A DNA stretch of 64,000 nt. It comes from Daldinia sp. FL1419. Its lineage: Eukaryota > Ascomycota > Sordariomycetes > Xylariales > Hypoxylaceae. The notes below the pieces were generated by a model. The model worked only from the letters and a program-made list of their open reading frames with translations. It was not told where the DNA came from and made no database searches. The position numbers and the translations under genes were made by a program. The DNA lies in the NCBI GenBank assembly GCA_025201765.1, contig MU623355.1, positions 310,001 to 374,000 of the forward strand. Direction: 5' to 3'. Positions 1 through 11,258 of the stretch are shown piece after piece (within the stretch, counting starts at the first letter, position 1; each line of letters starts with the position of its first letter).

Positions 1-2225
1 TTGACGCATATGGGGCGCAAGCTCGTAAAATCGGTCAACCTCTCGGCGATGCACATACTGCACTTGTACTCGAGGGGGCGTTGCATGGTTACGAGGGAAA
101 GACGCTTTCACTTGCTCGTTTAGGAACTCATTGAGATCGCGATGTTGGTTCTATAGATGAGGCTCGAATTAGCATATCAACGGAACGAGTGGGAAAAGTA
201 ACAAACCTCGGTCATGGAGCTGCGAAATGCGACCCTGCTACTATCCAATACGCACTCGCCCGCTCTGATTTGGGGGAAATATATGCGATCGTTGGTCATC
301 TTGTCGATAATGATACCAAGCTTAGCTTCGATCTCGAATACCGCACCCCGGTTATGGACCTCTTCGAGATGCGGGAATTGGAGTACGTGGATTCCCAAAA
401 AGTCTGCAACCTCGCGACATAGAATATTCTTTGGCGTCTCGTTACCGATGCTAGGCTCCCACGGGAACGGTTGACCGTTGAAAATAAAGGGATCCTTAGT
501 AGTCGCATGACTAGGCTCTTCTACTTTGGGACCAGCCGTAGACCGCGTCGTTTCGGGCGAACCGTGTCGAGAAATATGCTCCGACTTCACATGCCCGCCG
601 GCATCATTCTGATTATTTCCATTAACCAAACCAGTCGCGTTTGCCTGTTGACGAATGTGGTGTTTCAGAGCGAAATTTCGACTTGTCACCTTGGGCTGAT
701 CGCGGTCTCTGCCATTCTGCGCCCAAATCGGCGGTCCGTCGTGTCTGATGCGTTTTCGGTGAGGCACCGCCGGTGATACTAACTGCTGCACTGGGGCGAC
801 TGGCAGAGTAGGGCGGTTACCATTTAGCTGAGGCGGCGGCGGGGCCTTCCGACCATGCTCGAGCTCGTCAAGCCCAAGGTCTCTATGTTCTAGCTTTCGC
901 TTTGCGGGAGTGCTAAGGTGTTGAGGCTCCATAGTGTTATTGGCGACGGGAACTTGTGGAGGACGTTGAGGGTTATAAGGATTTATGTCGCTGCTAGTAG
1001 AAGAAGGGCGATGGCCGCCGTTGCTGGGTAGACTGGGAACACGTGTTTTAGGTGAGACACTGACGCTTCTATCACGTTCACTCCGAGGTTGTGACCCGCG
1101 GCGAGATTCGGCAACAGCGTCGTAAGTGCCGTGACTACTGCCACTTGACATTCGGTGAATAGGTGCCGGAGGCGGGGGTTTGGGAGATGTCTGCGCTTGC
1201 TGAGAAGGGTACGCAGTAGCAACAATAGAAGCTCGTTTTTGGTATGGACTGGGAGGCTGCTTGTAACTTGCAATAGGCGATTGTCGCGGGGGTAAAGGTT
1301 GCCCTAGGGGTGTAGGAGGCTGAGATGGCTGACGTTGATGTTGTGGTTGGTGCTGCTGTTGTTGCTGTTGGTGTTGATGTTGGTCAATGAGAAGCGGGTG
1401 TGGGTGTATAGTCGCAACGGGGCTGCCTTGGACATAGGGGGGTCCATATGGGGCTGATTGGCTATGCGCAGACGTAGGTGTAGAAATCGATTGGATCGAA
1501 TGAGATCTTTGATGGAAATACTGAGTACTGCCGCCGGGCGTACCTACTGGAGGTGTTTGCGGCAGTGACTGAGCTTGTTGTTGGCTGTGAGTGTAAGAAA
1601 TGGAACTGTGCTGTGCTTGGGAATTATTGAAACTATCGCGAGGATAGGCACCTGTAGGCGCACTCGGACCAACACCTGGACCAGGGCTAGCGTTTGGTGG
1701 GCCGTATTGGTGTCTTTGCACGGGGCTCACGGGTGGCTGTTGCGTTGGAAACGGATAGCCTCCGCTCACGGTACTAATAGACGGCGTAAGTGTTTGTCGA
1801 TAAGGCGACGGCCCTGATATAGAAGCGCTTCCCGGGGATCGTAAATCGTGAGGACCTGGTGGCTGGAGCGGAGGAACAGGCGGTCTACCGGCGAACGCGT
1901 TCGGCGGGGGATTGTAAGTGGTCGGGGATTGGTACGGGCCGGCAGAACCTGGTGTACGATTCGGATGATTAGGAGGACCGGGAGGAGGATATTCGTGACG
2001 CTGACTTGGCGAAGCGCGAGTTGGATGACCGTAATCTCTAAACGACTGGGGATGTGGACTAGCATGAGCTGGCGTTGACGGAGCAACTGGGGTTAAGTTT
2101 GAATTCGAAGTTGATATGACAGTTGGCGATGTCTGTAAGGATGGTTGAGGTTGAACTTGAGGTTGAGTTTGTTGTTTTTTTGATGCGCCCCCTTCGGGCC
2201 CATTGAGCACGACGCGTAGATCCAT
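1..2225 (-). CDS. CET1: mRNA-capping enzyme subunit beta (RNA 5'-triphosphatase), 3' part outside window
   Basis: Removes the gamma phosphate from the 5' end of nascent transcripts, the first step of nuclear mRNA capping. Exons are 207-2225 and 1-150, with a 56-nt phase-0 intron at 151-206 (branch GCTAAT, acceptor TATAG); the gene continues past the left edge. About 580 residues of Pro/Ser/Gln-rich low-complexity sequence, including a His/Gln run, precede the catalytic tunnel domain. That domain shows FPWEPSIGNETPKN and the metal-binding E-x-E-x-K motif at residues 631-635 (EIEAK). Exon 2 reads NQHRDLNEFLNEQV, as expected for fungal triphosphatases. I chose the ATG at 2225 (MDLRVVLN); the open frame extends further upstream only from a GTG. 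The remaining tunnel strands lie outside the window. Confidence 0.9.
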
Positions 2226-3974
2226 CTTCACGATACAAGCTGTTTGCTCTTTTGATGTCTTCCTTGTTGGTTTCGCCGCTTCGCTTTTTTCTTTCTCCCT
2301 GTCATACACCTTCTACTTAGAAAAAATAGACCAGCAATCTTTTCTTTTCCCCTACACTGGATGATCGAATGCGCAACCTGTATACACTAATACACTTATA
2401 AACCTACACGCATATAACCCGATATTGTGTGCGCGCACTGTCTCCCCTTCTCTAGCTATCTTCTTCTTTGTCGCGCGCGCACACAATCACTCTTCGATCG
2501 TACTCAAACCCGCTTCTTTTATCGTCATCGATACATTCAAAATAATAACGTAGGGTTATATCGGACAAGGCAATCAATGCGACAGCTTGTCGTTGACAGC
2601 CTAATATATTGTATGGGGCATGTAAAAGTCGGTGGATGGTGCAAACGGACGGCGAGGTTTAGTTTATCGCGGGAGGTTTATCGGGTTGGGTTGGACGTCC
2701 GCGTTTTTTGGAGCCAATATCGCGAGAAGAGATAAAGAGGAAAAAAAATTAATTTTGCATTTCCACCTTGTGCTATGTCTACCCCCCCAGAGCAATAGCA
2801 ATTGCTTTACTTTACTATCACAATGTGAATAGACTATTAGACGAGTATAATAATTATGCGCAATAATCGACGACAGCAACAGGAATTGACTGATGAGTAT
2901 TATGTTATAATTCAACCAACTTTGTACAACTAGACAAAGATTAGGTAGTCCAGGGATGAATGCGAAAGCGTGCGTGACATGATGAATCAATCAATCAATA
3001 AGATAGAGCTTGGTTTTTTTTTTTTTTTTTTTCCTTTCTCTCCTACTTCCTTCCAAGGTTCCTCCTAGGTATCCTTGCGTTAGATACCGAAGGTATATAG
3101 TACTTACGGTACAGTTTTACATACAATGGATATTCAAGTACCAGTACTGATACTGATAAAGATGGGTACGTGGGTAGGCATTATGTAAGGTATCACCTAC
3201 ATTATATAGTAGAGGTACCTAATGTTATGTGTGCATGGGAATATGAACCTACCTCTTTATTGACGTACTTATACTTGAAGATATTTGTAGAAATCATCCA
3301 AACTACATAATTTCCACTAATTAAGGTAATTATATGCATAAGAACCTACATAGGCATACCTTAATGACATAAAGTACATACGTTATATGAGATTACCTTC
3401 CAGTAGGTATCGGGAGTTTGTGGATATAACTTCTTAAATAAGCCCACTAACCTGGCTAGGTAACCATTTAACTAACAGCAGCAGCTACCTACCTACCTTA
3501 GGCACCTATATGTAGGTACCTAAGTTAGGCAGGTACATCGAGTCTAAGATATACCGAGATACCTAGGTGCCCACGCCGACGCCAATGATAGAGAATGGGA
3601 TTTATGTCAAATAAATCCAATGCCGAAGGAGATTTTAAATCAAAGAATCAAAGGGAGCGTAGCGTGTGTTGCTATTTAAAATTAACCCTTTCAAAGTTAT
3701 ACCGTCGCTTGATCGGCCATATATTTTCTATTCTTCTAAATTACATAAGCGCCTGGAGGCTTATCTCTCGAGGCTGGTGTGTTATCGGGTTTTGCCAAGA
3801 CACTCGAGGCAGGCAGAGCCTGACGTGGACGTTTTAAGCTTTAGGTTAGGTAAGTCCGTGCCAACACGAAGTACCTAATCCAAGCTTTGCATCCATTACA
3901 TTTTCAAGAGCTTCACCATTCCCTTTTCAATAACCACCATATTTACCATATACACGAGCGACTTCAAATTCAAG
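2226..3974. other. divergent intergenic region between CET1 and RPN2
   Basis: No gene seen. This 1.75-kb spacer holds both promoters. It contains a 19-nt T run (3014-3032). From about 3060 to 3580 it is very dense in TAGGTACC/ACCTACCT low-complexity motifs. The short open frames in it lack coding character. Confidence 0.7.
3060..3580. repeat. dense cluster of degenerate TAGGTACCTA-type motifs
   Basis: Sequence made largely of ACCTACCT, TAGGTACC, GTAGGTA and AGGTACAT words in both orientations with no fixed period. Similar but smaller clusters occur in most other spacers of this window (for example 21060-21700, 31080-31350 and 36980-37135). It looks like low-complexity spacer DNA rather than a defined tandem array. 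Confidence 0.6.
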
Positions 3975-6900
3975 ATGCCCGGTTTAGTCACAGCTACGGG
4001 CGTGCTAGCCTTTCTTGCCGACGAAGAACCCGAGCTCAAGGTGTTCGCTCTCCAAACCCTCAACGATGATATCGACACCGTTTGGTTCGAGGTCGCCAGC
4101 GCTCTAGGTCAAATGTACGCAAATTATTTTTCCATGACACAACAAACCCTCATCCACTCATACTTTAAATACTAACGAAAATCCCAGCGAGGCTCTCTAC
4201 GAGGATGAATCATTTCCCGAACGCAAGCTAGCCGCCCTAGTTCTCGCCAAGGTGTACTACCACCTTCAAGCCTACGACGAGAGCATGTTCTTCGCCCTGG
4301 CCGCGGGCGAGCTATTCAAGCTCGACAACCCCGGAGAGTTTGAGGAAACTATCATCTCCAAGTGTGTTGACCATTATATCGCTACCAAGAATGAGAACCA
4401 CACTGTCGTCAGCAAGAAGGACGGAGACGCCTCCCTGCCCGCCCTCGCCACGGCGTTTTCAAGCACCACTACCGACGGAAATGCCTCTACTCTCATTTCG
4501 CCTACGACGCCTTTTTCTCAATCCACCCTACCTTCCAAATCCCTCCTATCTCGTGCCTCCGCCGACAATACCATTCTCGAGCCTTCTTTCGAACCTCAGA
4601 AGAAGCAACACCGTTCGTCTTCTATCGCATTAACTCATAATGAACTAGATACCCGGCGTGCCATTGATAGTGTTATAGAACGCCTATTCGAGAGCTGCTT
4701 GAAGGAGAGGCGTTACCAGCAGGTGGTGGGTATCGCTGTCGAAGCGAAACGACTCGACGTGGTTAGCAAAGTTATCCAACGCGCGGACGACGACTACAAA
4801 CGCAACAAGGGCAAATCTACGCAAGAAGATGCCATGGGACCTGCGGAGGAACTGCTTGACTACTGCTTAGATATATGTATGGACGTGGTACAGGAGCGCG
4901 CTTTCCGGGACGACATTTTGCAGCTTATCCTCGACATTCTCACGAGTGGGCGGGCTAAAGATCCCGACTACTTTTCAATCGCCAAGTGTATTGTCTACCT
5001 TAACAAGGACGAGCAGGCCCGCACCGTCATACAACACCTTGTGAAGACCAATACCGTTGAGGCTACCGCCATAGCTTACCAGTTTGCCTTCGACCTATAC
5101 GACAACGGCACGCAGGAATTTCTAGGCAAGGTTATCTCAGGCCTGCCCAAGGGGGAACCTCCCGCCGAGAAGAAGGAGGAGCCCACCGGCGAACCTGAAG
5201 GGCAACCCCTTCTTAGCGACGTCGGGTCCGGAGACGTTGACGAGAAGAAGACACCAATTTATAAAAATATTCGTTCCATCCTTGATGGCACCAAAACTAT
5301 TAAGCTCAACCTTGAGTTCCTCTACCGCAATAACCGTACCGATCTGAGCATTCTCAACAAGGTTCGAGATAGCCTAGAAGGCCGGCATTCCATCTTCCAC
5401 ACGGCCGTAACTTTCTGCAATGCCTTTATGAACCAAGGTACAACTAATGACAAGTTCTTCCGTGACAATTTAGAGTGGCTAGGCAAAGCTGTGAACTGGT
5501 CCAAGTTTACCGCTACCGCAGCTCTAGGTGTCATCCACCGCGGAAACCTTTCCCAATCTAGGAAGCTTTTAGAGCCTTATCTACCCCGCGGTGCCAGCGG
5601 AATTAGCGGTGGTTCTCCCTACTCGCAGGGCGGAGCTCTATACGCGTATGGTCTTATCCATGCGAATCACGGCGCCGATGCTTTGGACTATCTCAAGACC
5701 CAGTTTACCGCTGCTGAAGAAGAGGTCATCCAGCACGGTGGTGCTTTAGGTCTTGGTCTCGCTGGCATGGCCAGTGGAAACGAGGAGATTTTTGAGAATC
5801 TCAAGGCCGTTCTCTACGCCGACTCTGCTCTTAACGGTGAGGCCGTCGGTCTCGCGATGGGTCTAATCATGTTGGGCACCGGTAACGTGAAAGCTTTGGA
5901 AGATATGGTTGCCTATGCCCACGAAACATCCCACGAGAAGAGTGTGCGAGGCTTAGCCTTAGGTATGGCCTTGATCATGTATGGCCAGCAGGAAGGTGCA
6001 GACGTCATGATCGAAGGTCTTTTGATGGATCCGGATCCATCGTTACGATATGGTGGTATTATGACTGTAGCGATGGCTTACTGTGGCACCGGTAGCAATA
6101 AGGCAATCCGGAAACTATTGCATGTTGCAGTCAGCGATGTGAACGACGACGTCCGACGAATCGCTGTCATGAGCTTGGGCTTCATCCTTTTCCGTAAGCC
6201 CGGAAGCGTGCCTCGCATGGTCGAACTGCTCTCCGAATCATACAATCCTCACGTGCGTTACGGTTCTGCCATGGCACTTGGTATCTCATGCGCAGGAACC
6301 GGACTTGACGAGGCTATCGATCTTCTGGAACCCATGATGAAAGATCCCACCGACTTTGTCAGACAAGGTGCCCTAATTGCATTGGCCATGATTATGGTCC
6401 AGCAGAATGAAGTGATGAACCCCAAGGTTGCGTCAATCCGTAAGACCCTAAAGAAGGTTGTCGGCGACCGCCACGAGGATGCTATGACCAAATTCGGCGC
6501 CGCCCTCGCCCTAGGTATTATCGATGCTGGCGGACGTAATTGCACAATCGGCCTACAAACCCAGACCGGCAATCTCAACATGGCTGGTATTGTTGGCATG
6601 GCCGTGTTCACGCAGTACTGGTATTGGTTCCCTTTCACTCATTTCCTATCCCTAGCCTTCAGCCCGACCTCGATCATCGCTCTCGACCACGAGTTAGACA
6701 TCATCGACGTCAAATTTCACTGCTCTACCAAGCCGAGCCTTTTCGACTATCCTCCAGAGCAGGAGGTAAAGACAGAGGAGGGGCCGGCTTTGATTGCTAC
6801 CGCCATCCTCTCTACCACCGCCCAAGCCAGACGCCGCGCCCAGAAGAAAGAGAAGGCTCAGCGACGAGAGAGCATGGATATCGACTCCACTGCTACACCA

Positions 6901-7547
6901 ACAACTTCCAAGCCAGGTGCCACCGGCGACAAGATGGATGTCGACACGAAGTCCAAGCCAGGTGAAGACGCCAAAGACAAGAAAGAGGGCGAAACCCCCG
7001 CACCCGGCGACAAGGAGGGATCAACACCTCCCGCAGATATCAAGAAGAAAGCTGAGAAGGAGAAACCGGGTTATGACATTGAGAACATGAGCCGTGTCCT
7101 CCCCGGGCAACTCAAGTATATCAGTCTTGCAAAAGGTCGCTACTGGCCTGTCAAATTGGTGAGACCTGGACCATTGGTAAGTTAAATCAGCAGCTTTTGC
7201 CCATTTCGCAATGCTAACTCCGAACACAGCCCACTGGTGGTCCTATACTACTACATGACACGCAGCCCGATAAGGAAAAGGCGCTCATCGAAGAAAAGCT
7301 GAAGAAGGTGGCAACAGAGAAGGCGCCTGTTGCCGGCGCCGGCGGCTCACGAAATCCGCGATCCGTTGGGGAAGCACTCCTTAGTCAGCTTGGACGAGAC
7401 CAGCTCTCTACTCCAGGCCGAAACGAAAGCGGCGCCGCCGCCGCCGCCGGCGTATTAACTGCTATCGATGAGGATGGCGAAGGAGATGAAGAAGCACCAC
7501 TTCCTCGCGATTTCGAGTATTACACCGACGAAGAAGACGATGACTAA
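3975..7547 (+). CDS. RPN2: 26S proteasome regulatory subunit Rpn2 (PSMD1)
   Basis: Large scaffold of the 19S base of the proteasome, carrying ubiquitin-receptor subunits in nucleus and cytosol. Exons are 3975-4114, 4188-7176 and 7230-7547; the introns (73 and 53 nt) have ACTAAC/GCTAAC branch sites. The product is about 1148 aa. The N-terminus opens MPGLVTATGVLAFL, and an alpha-solenoid is followed by a toroid of proteasome/cyclosome repeats (motifs such as GGALGLGLAG and YGSAMALGISCAGTG). The Rpn2 hallmark WYWFPFTHFLSLAF lies after the toroid, then a Lys/Glu/Pro-rich insert and an acidic C-terminal tail ending EYYTDEEDDD. It is longer than the roughly 945-aa yeast protein because of Ser/Thr-rich and charged inserts. 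CET1 is transcribed divergently from it. Confidence 0.96.
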
Positions 7548-8013
7548 ATGTTGCATCCTAGATAGCTCAGCCGTGTGCACTTGTATCTTAAAATGTAACA
7601 TAGATAATTTAGCCCCGTACAATAGTAATTAACGGGACATTCCAACTACCAAGGGTAAAACTGAACCTCCGAATCCCAAACCTTGATCAAGTTAATGTAG
7701 TCAATATTATGGTCGACCTTACAGTCCAATCCTCTATATCCCGAATACTAGCCACATATTCTAGAGATCCAAATGCCAAGAGCAACTCACTCGCGTATCA
7801 TTCACCTACCCAGGTTCCAGCCATAGGGCTTCTATAACTAATACGAGAGATATCCCCCCCCAACAACGTTTGGCAATCCTCCATCTCCCTTTTTCAACAC
7901 GGATAGCTCATTCAAAATTAAGCATCAATAGTATTATTCCATATCCAAGCTTGAGAAACATGATTCAATAGTCGTGTACTTGTACTTGTATGCCTATTAA
8001 TAAACAAAACGTC
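7548..8013. other. convergent spacer
   Basis: AT-leaning spacer between the ends of RPN2 and the metallopeptidase-like gene. It should hold both 3' UTRs. Nothing else was seen. Confidence 0.6.
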
Positions 8014-8544
8014 TCACATCCCATCCGCAAGCATAGCATCGACCAGCTGAACGTGGCGGTTTCCATTAGTCTCACTCCATTCACTCTCGTAGTTCAATCC
8101 GTAAGGCCAAAAGTGGCCACCACCGCAGTTAATCTTAGCGTTAGGACCGTCCCACGATTGAAGTAACGGCGTCGCCTTCGGCCAGTTGTTAGCCGCGCAG
8201 TGTTGATCGAAAGCAGCCGTCTGTCCAACGCCTAGAGTGTGTGCAATCTCGTGCATCGCCGTGCGCTCAGTCATGTAGGACCGGTCCGAGCCAAATCGAA
8301 GGTCTCCATTGTAGTTGGCCTCGGCAGTGGGTACGCCGGGAGAATAGTATACTCGAATCGTCTTGCTAGCGCTCGTGAAGCGGGAGTATCGCGCGACAGC
8401 AAGCTTCATGGCAGCTTCGATACGTGTATACGCCTCCGATTGATCAGCCGTCGGGTTGGTCGTTTTTTGCAACGTCCAGTTTATCGCCCCTGACACAGCG
8501 GAGGCGTAGGTTAGGGCCGTCGCGGCGATAATAGAAAAACGCAT
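8014..8544 (-). CDS. small secreted zinc-metallopeptidase-like protein
   Basis: Intronless 176-aa protein. Residues 1-20 form a clear signal peptide (MRFSIIAATALTYASAVSGA). The mature part carries HEIAHTLGVG, an HExxH zinc-peptidase helix followed by a metzincin-like Gly. The position where metzincins have their third His is Gln here, so the third ligand is uncertain; downstream Asp or His residues (AFDQHC, GGGHFWPYG) are candidates. The family occurs in fungi and actinobacteria, where a ricin-type lectin domain may be attached; none is present here. Activity is an inference: it may be a secreted protease or an inactive relative. Three Cys residues remain in the mature chain. Confidence 0.72.
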   Translation of the reverse strand: MRFSIIAATALTYASAVSGAINWTLQKTTNPTADQSEAYTRIEAAMKLAVARYSRFTSASKTIRVYYSPGVPTAEANYNGDLRFGSDRSYMTERTAMHEIAHTLGVGQTAAFDQHCAANNWPKATPLLQSWDGPNAKINCGGGHFWPYGLNYESEWSETNGNRHVQLVDAMLADGM

Positions 8545-9032
8545 GGCGAAAGGCGGTCTTGCTACGTTGATGATATCGATAGGATTCGTCTGAATTGGTT
8601 TGGAAACGATCTACGATAAAAGAGTGGCTATTTACAGCTATGAGGAGATCCTTTTTCCCCCGTCGATCTCCCGGATATGTTGGTTTAATTTAGTATTACC
8701 ATATTCTCCGTTATACTCTTCGTGGATTAATACTTCCGGTGGGCGACCTGATAAATACAAAGAATCATATCTACTACCATTAAGCCGCGGAATAATATTT
8801 ATTTCACCCACTTACTATCACTACCTTCCCATGATACATAGGATTCTCGGATGATTTCCCTCCGACAGAGATCGCATTGAAACAGGCCTCGAGATCTTGG
8901 CAACCCGGGCTAGAAGCCGCTCTTGTCATGGTTCCTTGGCGTACATATCATATAGACCCTATTTAACGAACGTAACCAACCTATTATAAGTAGAGTAAGT
9001 CCAGGGGTGCCGCGAGGCGGACCAGGAAGCAA

Positions 9033-9052
9033 GGAAACAACTTCGTTGTTCC
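9033..9052. other. 8-bp hairpin with one bulged A
   Basis: GGAA(A)CAAC pairs with GTTGTTCC around a TTC loop. It lies 36 nt before a second, perfect 12-bp hairpin. This is a structural observation only. Confidence 0.45.
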
Positions 9053-9087
9053 ACGAGGAACCTATCTCCAACTATGGCTAAGGGCAA

Positions 9088-9122
9088 CTACATATAGAAC
9101 AAGTCCTTTATTCTATATGTAG
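9088..9122. other. perfect 12-bp inverted repeat (hairpin, 11-nt loop)
   Basis: Arms CTACATATAGAA (9088-9099) and TTCTATATGTAG (9111-9122) are exact reverse complements, separated by 11 nt. It may be an RNA hairpin, a terminator-like structure or a short inverted repeat. No gene abuts it. Confidence 0.6.
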
Positions 9123-10346
9123 CACAGGCTAGAGCCCTGACACGGGGCTAACGTCTGTGAATGATATCTCATACATACCTAGACAGTACCATCTGAGTTA
9201 CGTTGTATTACCTACTTCTATACTAACCCGGATAACTTATATAGTACCTAAGTCTTTGGAAGCATAAGTTAGTCAGAAAAGACGTTTCAGATGACCATAT
9301 CTATTTCTCTAACAGCATTGAGTAATTCCTCTCACTGGGTCCGACGACACCACGTACAGAGAAACAGAATTCAGGTTCCATCGTTAATGTTATTCCTACT
9401 TGGCAAACCACGGCCAGCTTCCCTTTCAGCGAGGCTATCGGGAGGGTCTGTTTTAATCGAGGCAATGGGTGGTATCGTAAAGAATAAAAGTCTACTATAG
9501 GCCAAGGAGTCCTTTCGTGATGAGAAAAAGAGAAAAGCTAGACAGAACTATAATATCGTATATAGGCAGGTAGGAGTTTGGAATACCTACCTAACTACAT
9601 GTACACACTTATTCTGAACTGAAAACAGTGAGTTATATTATACGTATATACACTAGGTATTTACACTCGTACCAAAGCAATAGCCTTAAACTTTACAATC
9701 GTAGCTTTGTGGCCTCACACTCAAGCTATCAAATAAGTTACATTGTCAGTTGATTGCCTACGCCTCATGTAGACTCCGACAATTCCTTATCGTGAATATT
9801 CACCTTATATTAGGAGAATGCTAATCTGAGAAGTTGCATTCAAAGGCTATAAATACCTCCTTCCTAACGTAATCGAGTTACAATCTTAATGCGATACGAC
9901 GTCGGTCACTTCATTTCGATTCTTCGGCGTCCTGGCACTCCCCGAGCGGATACGTTGGCGAGCGCGGACCTGCGTATGGGCTCATGAATTCTAAGATAAC
10001 CTAACCGGCTGCCGGCTCGGAGCCGAAATATCACGGTCCCGAATGCCGTTGGACCGTCAGACCTTCTATCGGGAATCGGGTGGAAATGGTGGAAGTGAGA
10101 CGGAAGGTGGATAGCGGTATTAGTTAGCGGCATTACGATCTAGCCAATTAAGGTAGCGCTAATTATTATTACATAGTGTACGTAGGTAGGTACTATTTAG
10201 GTACGTCCTAAAGTATCTCCTATCCGTCGCTAGCCGAGCAGCCTCTAGGTCTGCTGTGCCATAGGTAACTTGCAGGGGCCTTTCTAGCGGTGAAGGGCTT
10301 CCGCTAAGATTCCTACGATTTCCCTAGGTTAAGCCTTAGACTTGTG

Positions 10347-10367
10347 CCGTCATCCGTCATCCGTCAT
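10347..10367. repeat. three tandem CCGTCAT heptamers
   Basis: Short exact tandem repeat in the long upstream region of the sulfite oxidase gene. No function is evident. Confidence 0.6.
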
Positions 10368-11258
10368 CCAACCCGAGCTGCCTTTACCTGCAAGTTTCAA
10401 CCACCTTTCTGTTTTGTCCATTTCCTACGTGTCTCTGCTATCGCTCCAAGGAACGAAAGAAAAATATTTTTTTTTGTATCGAGCATCGGTGAGTACCATG
10501 GTAAGTAACGGCGGAGCCGAAATAGAAATCTATTTGGAGATAGAGACGTGGTTCGTCTTTGGTAAATGCTGCGAGATCGGACTCAATTAGATTTTAACAG
10601 GTTTTGTTTCAAACCAGCCGCGTCTTCCATCCGGCTCGCAATGTTTACATGTCACCGTCTACCGATATACCTTCTTTCTTCTACTCGATTCATCGTTACC
10701 CCTTTCCCGTTTACGCCTGTCAACGTTTTGCATATAATCACGGTTTGACGGCAACCGGCAGCCGAAATATCAACCATTTCGAGATATAGAGAAATATATA
10801 AATTTCTTGAGTCACTTTTATATTTCTTAGTTTTCCGTTTTAATTCGGTTTTTATCCTTGCTTCGCTCTTCTCTTCTTAACTTTTCTCTCCTGGCCGTGG
10901 TTATATTTATACTTGGTACGCGGTATCCGGAAGTAGTACTTTCACATTCGAGCAGTGTTGCTATCTTTTCCTCTTTTTTATTTTCTATTTTTTAAATTTT
11001 TTTTAATATAACAATCTTCCCCCACAAGTAACCTGGCCTTTGCGTCCGTGTCTACTTCTCTGGGCAAACCTTTATCTTGGTGGGGAGAGGTTTCATTTTC
11101 TTCATCCATTCGACGGACCCACGAGTCGAGGAATCGCCTCCCAACCTAATCCGACACTAAGCAGCTCGTCTGCGACACGCTGCTATGGACATAATACTAA
11201 AGCAACCTGATTTTATTTTATCCTAGGGAAAAGCTCGACAAGATATTTAATTGAAGCC

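Larger units (their letters stand above)
8545..11258. other. 2.7-kb gene-poor spacer with hairpins
   Basis: No supported protein-coding gene. It contains a group of hairpins at about 8998-9155, TAGGTA-type motifs, three tandem copies of CCGTCAT at 10347-10367, and from about 10850 a pyrimidine-rich stretch that is probably promoter and 5' UTR of the sulfite oxidase gene. Confidence 0.6.

Noticed and set aside
177..2309. Longer Cet1 N-terminus beginning MYDREKEK
   Set aside because: The codon at 2309 is GTG; the first in-frame ATG is at 2225 and gives a family-like start.
9906..10133. 75-codon minus-strand frame
   Set aside because: Arg/Pro-rich chance frame without motif; neighbouring sequence is non-coding.
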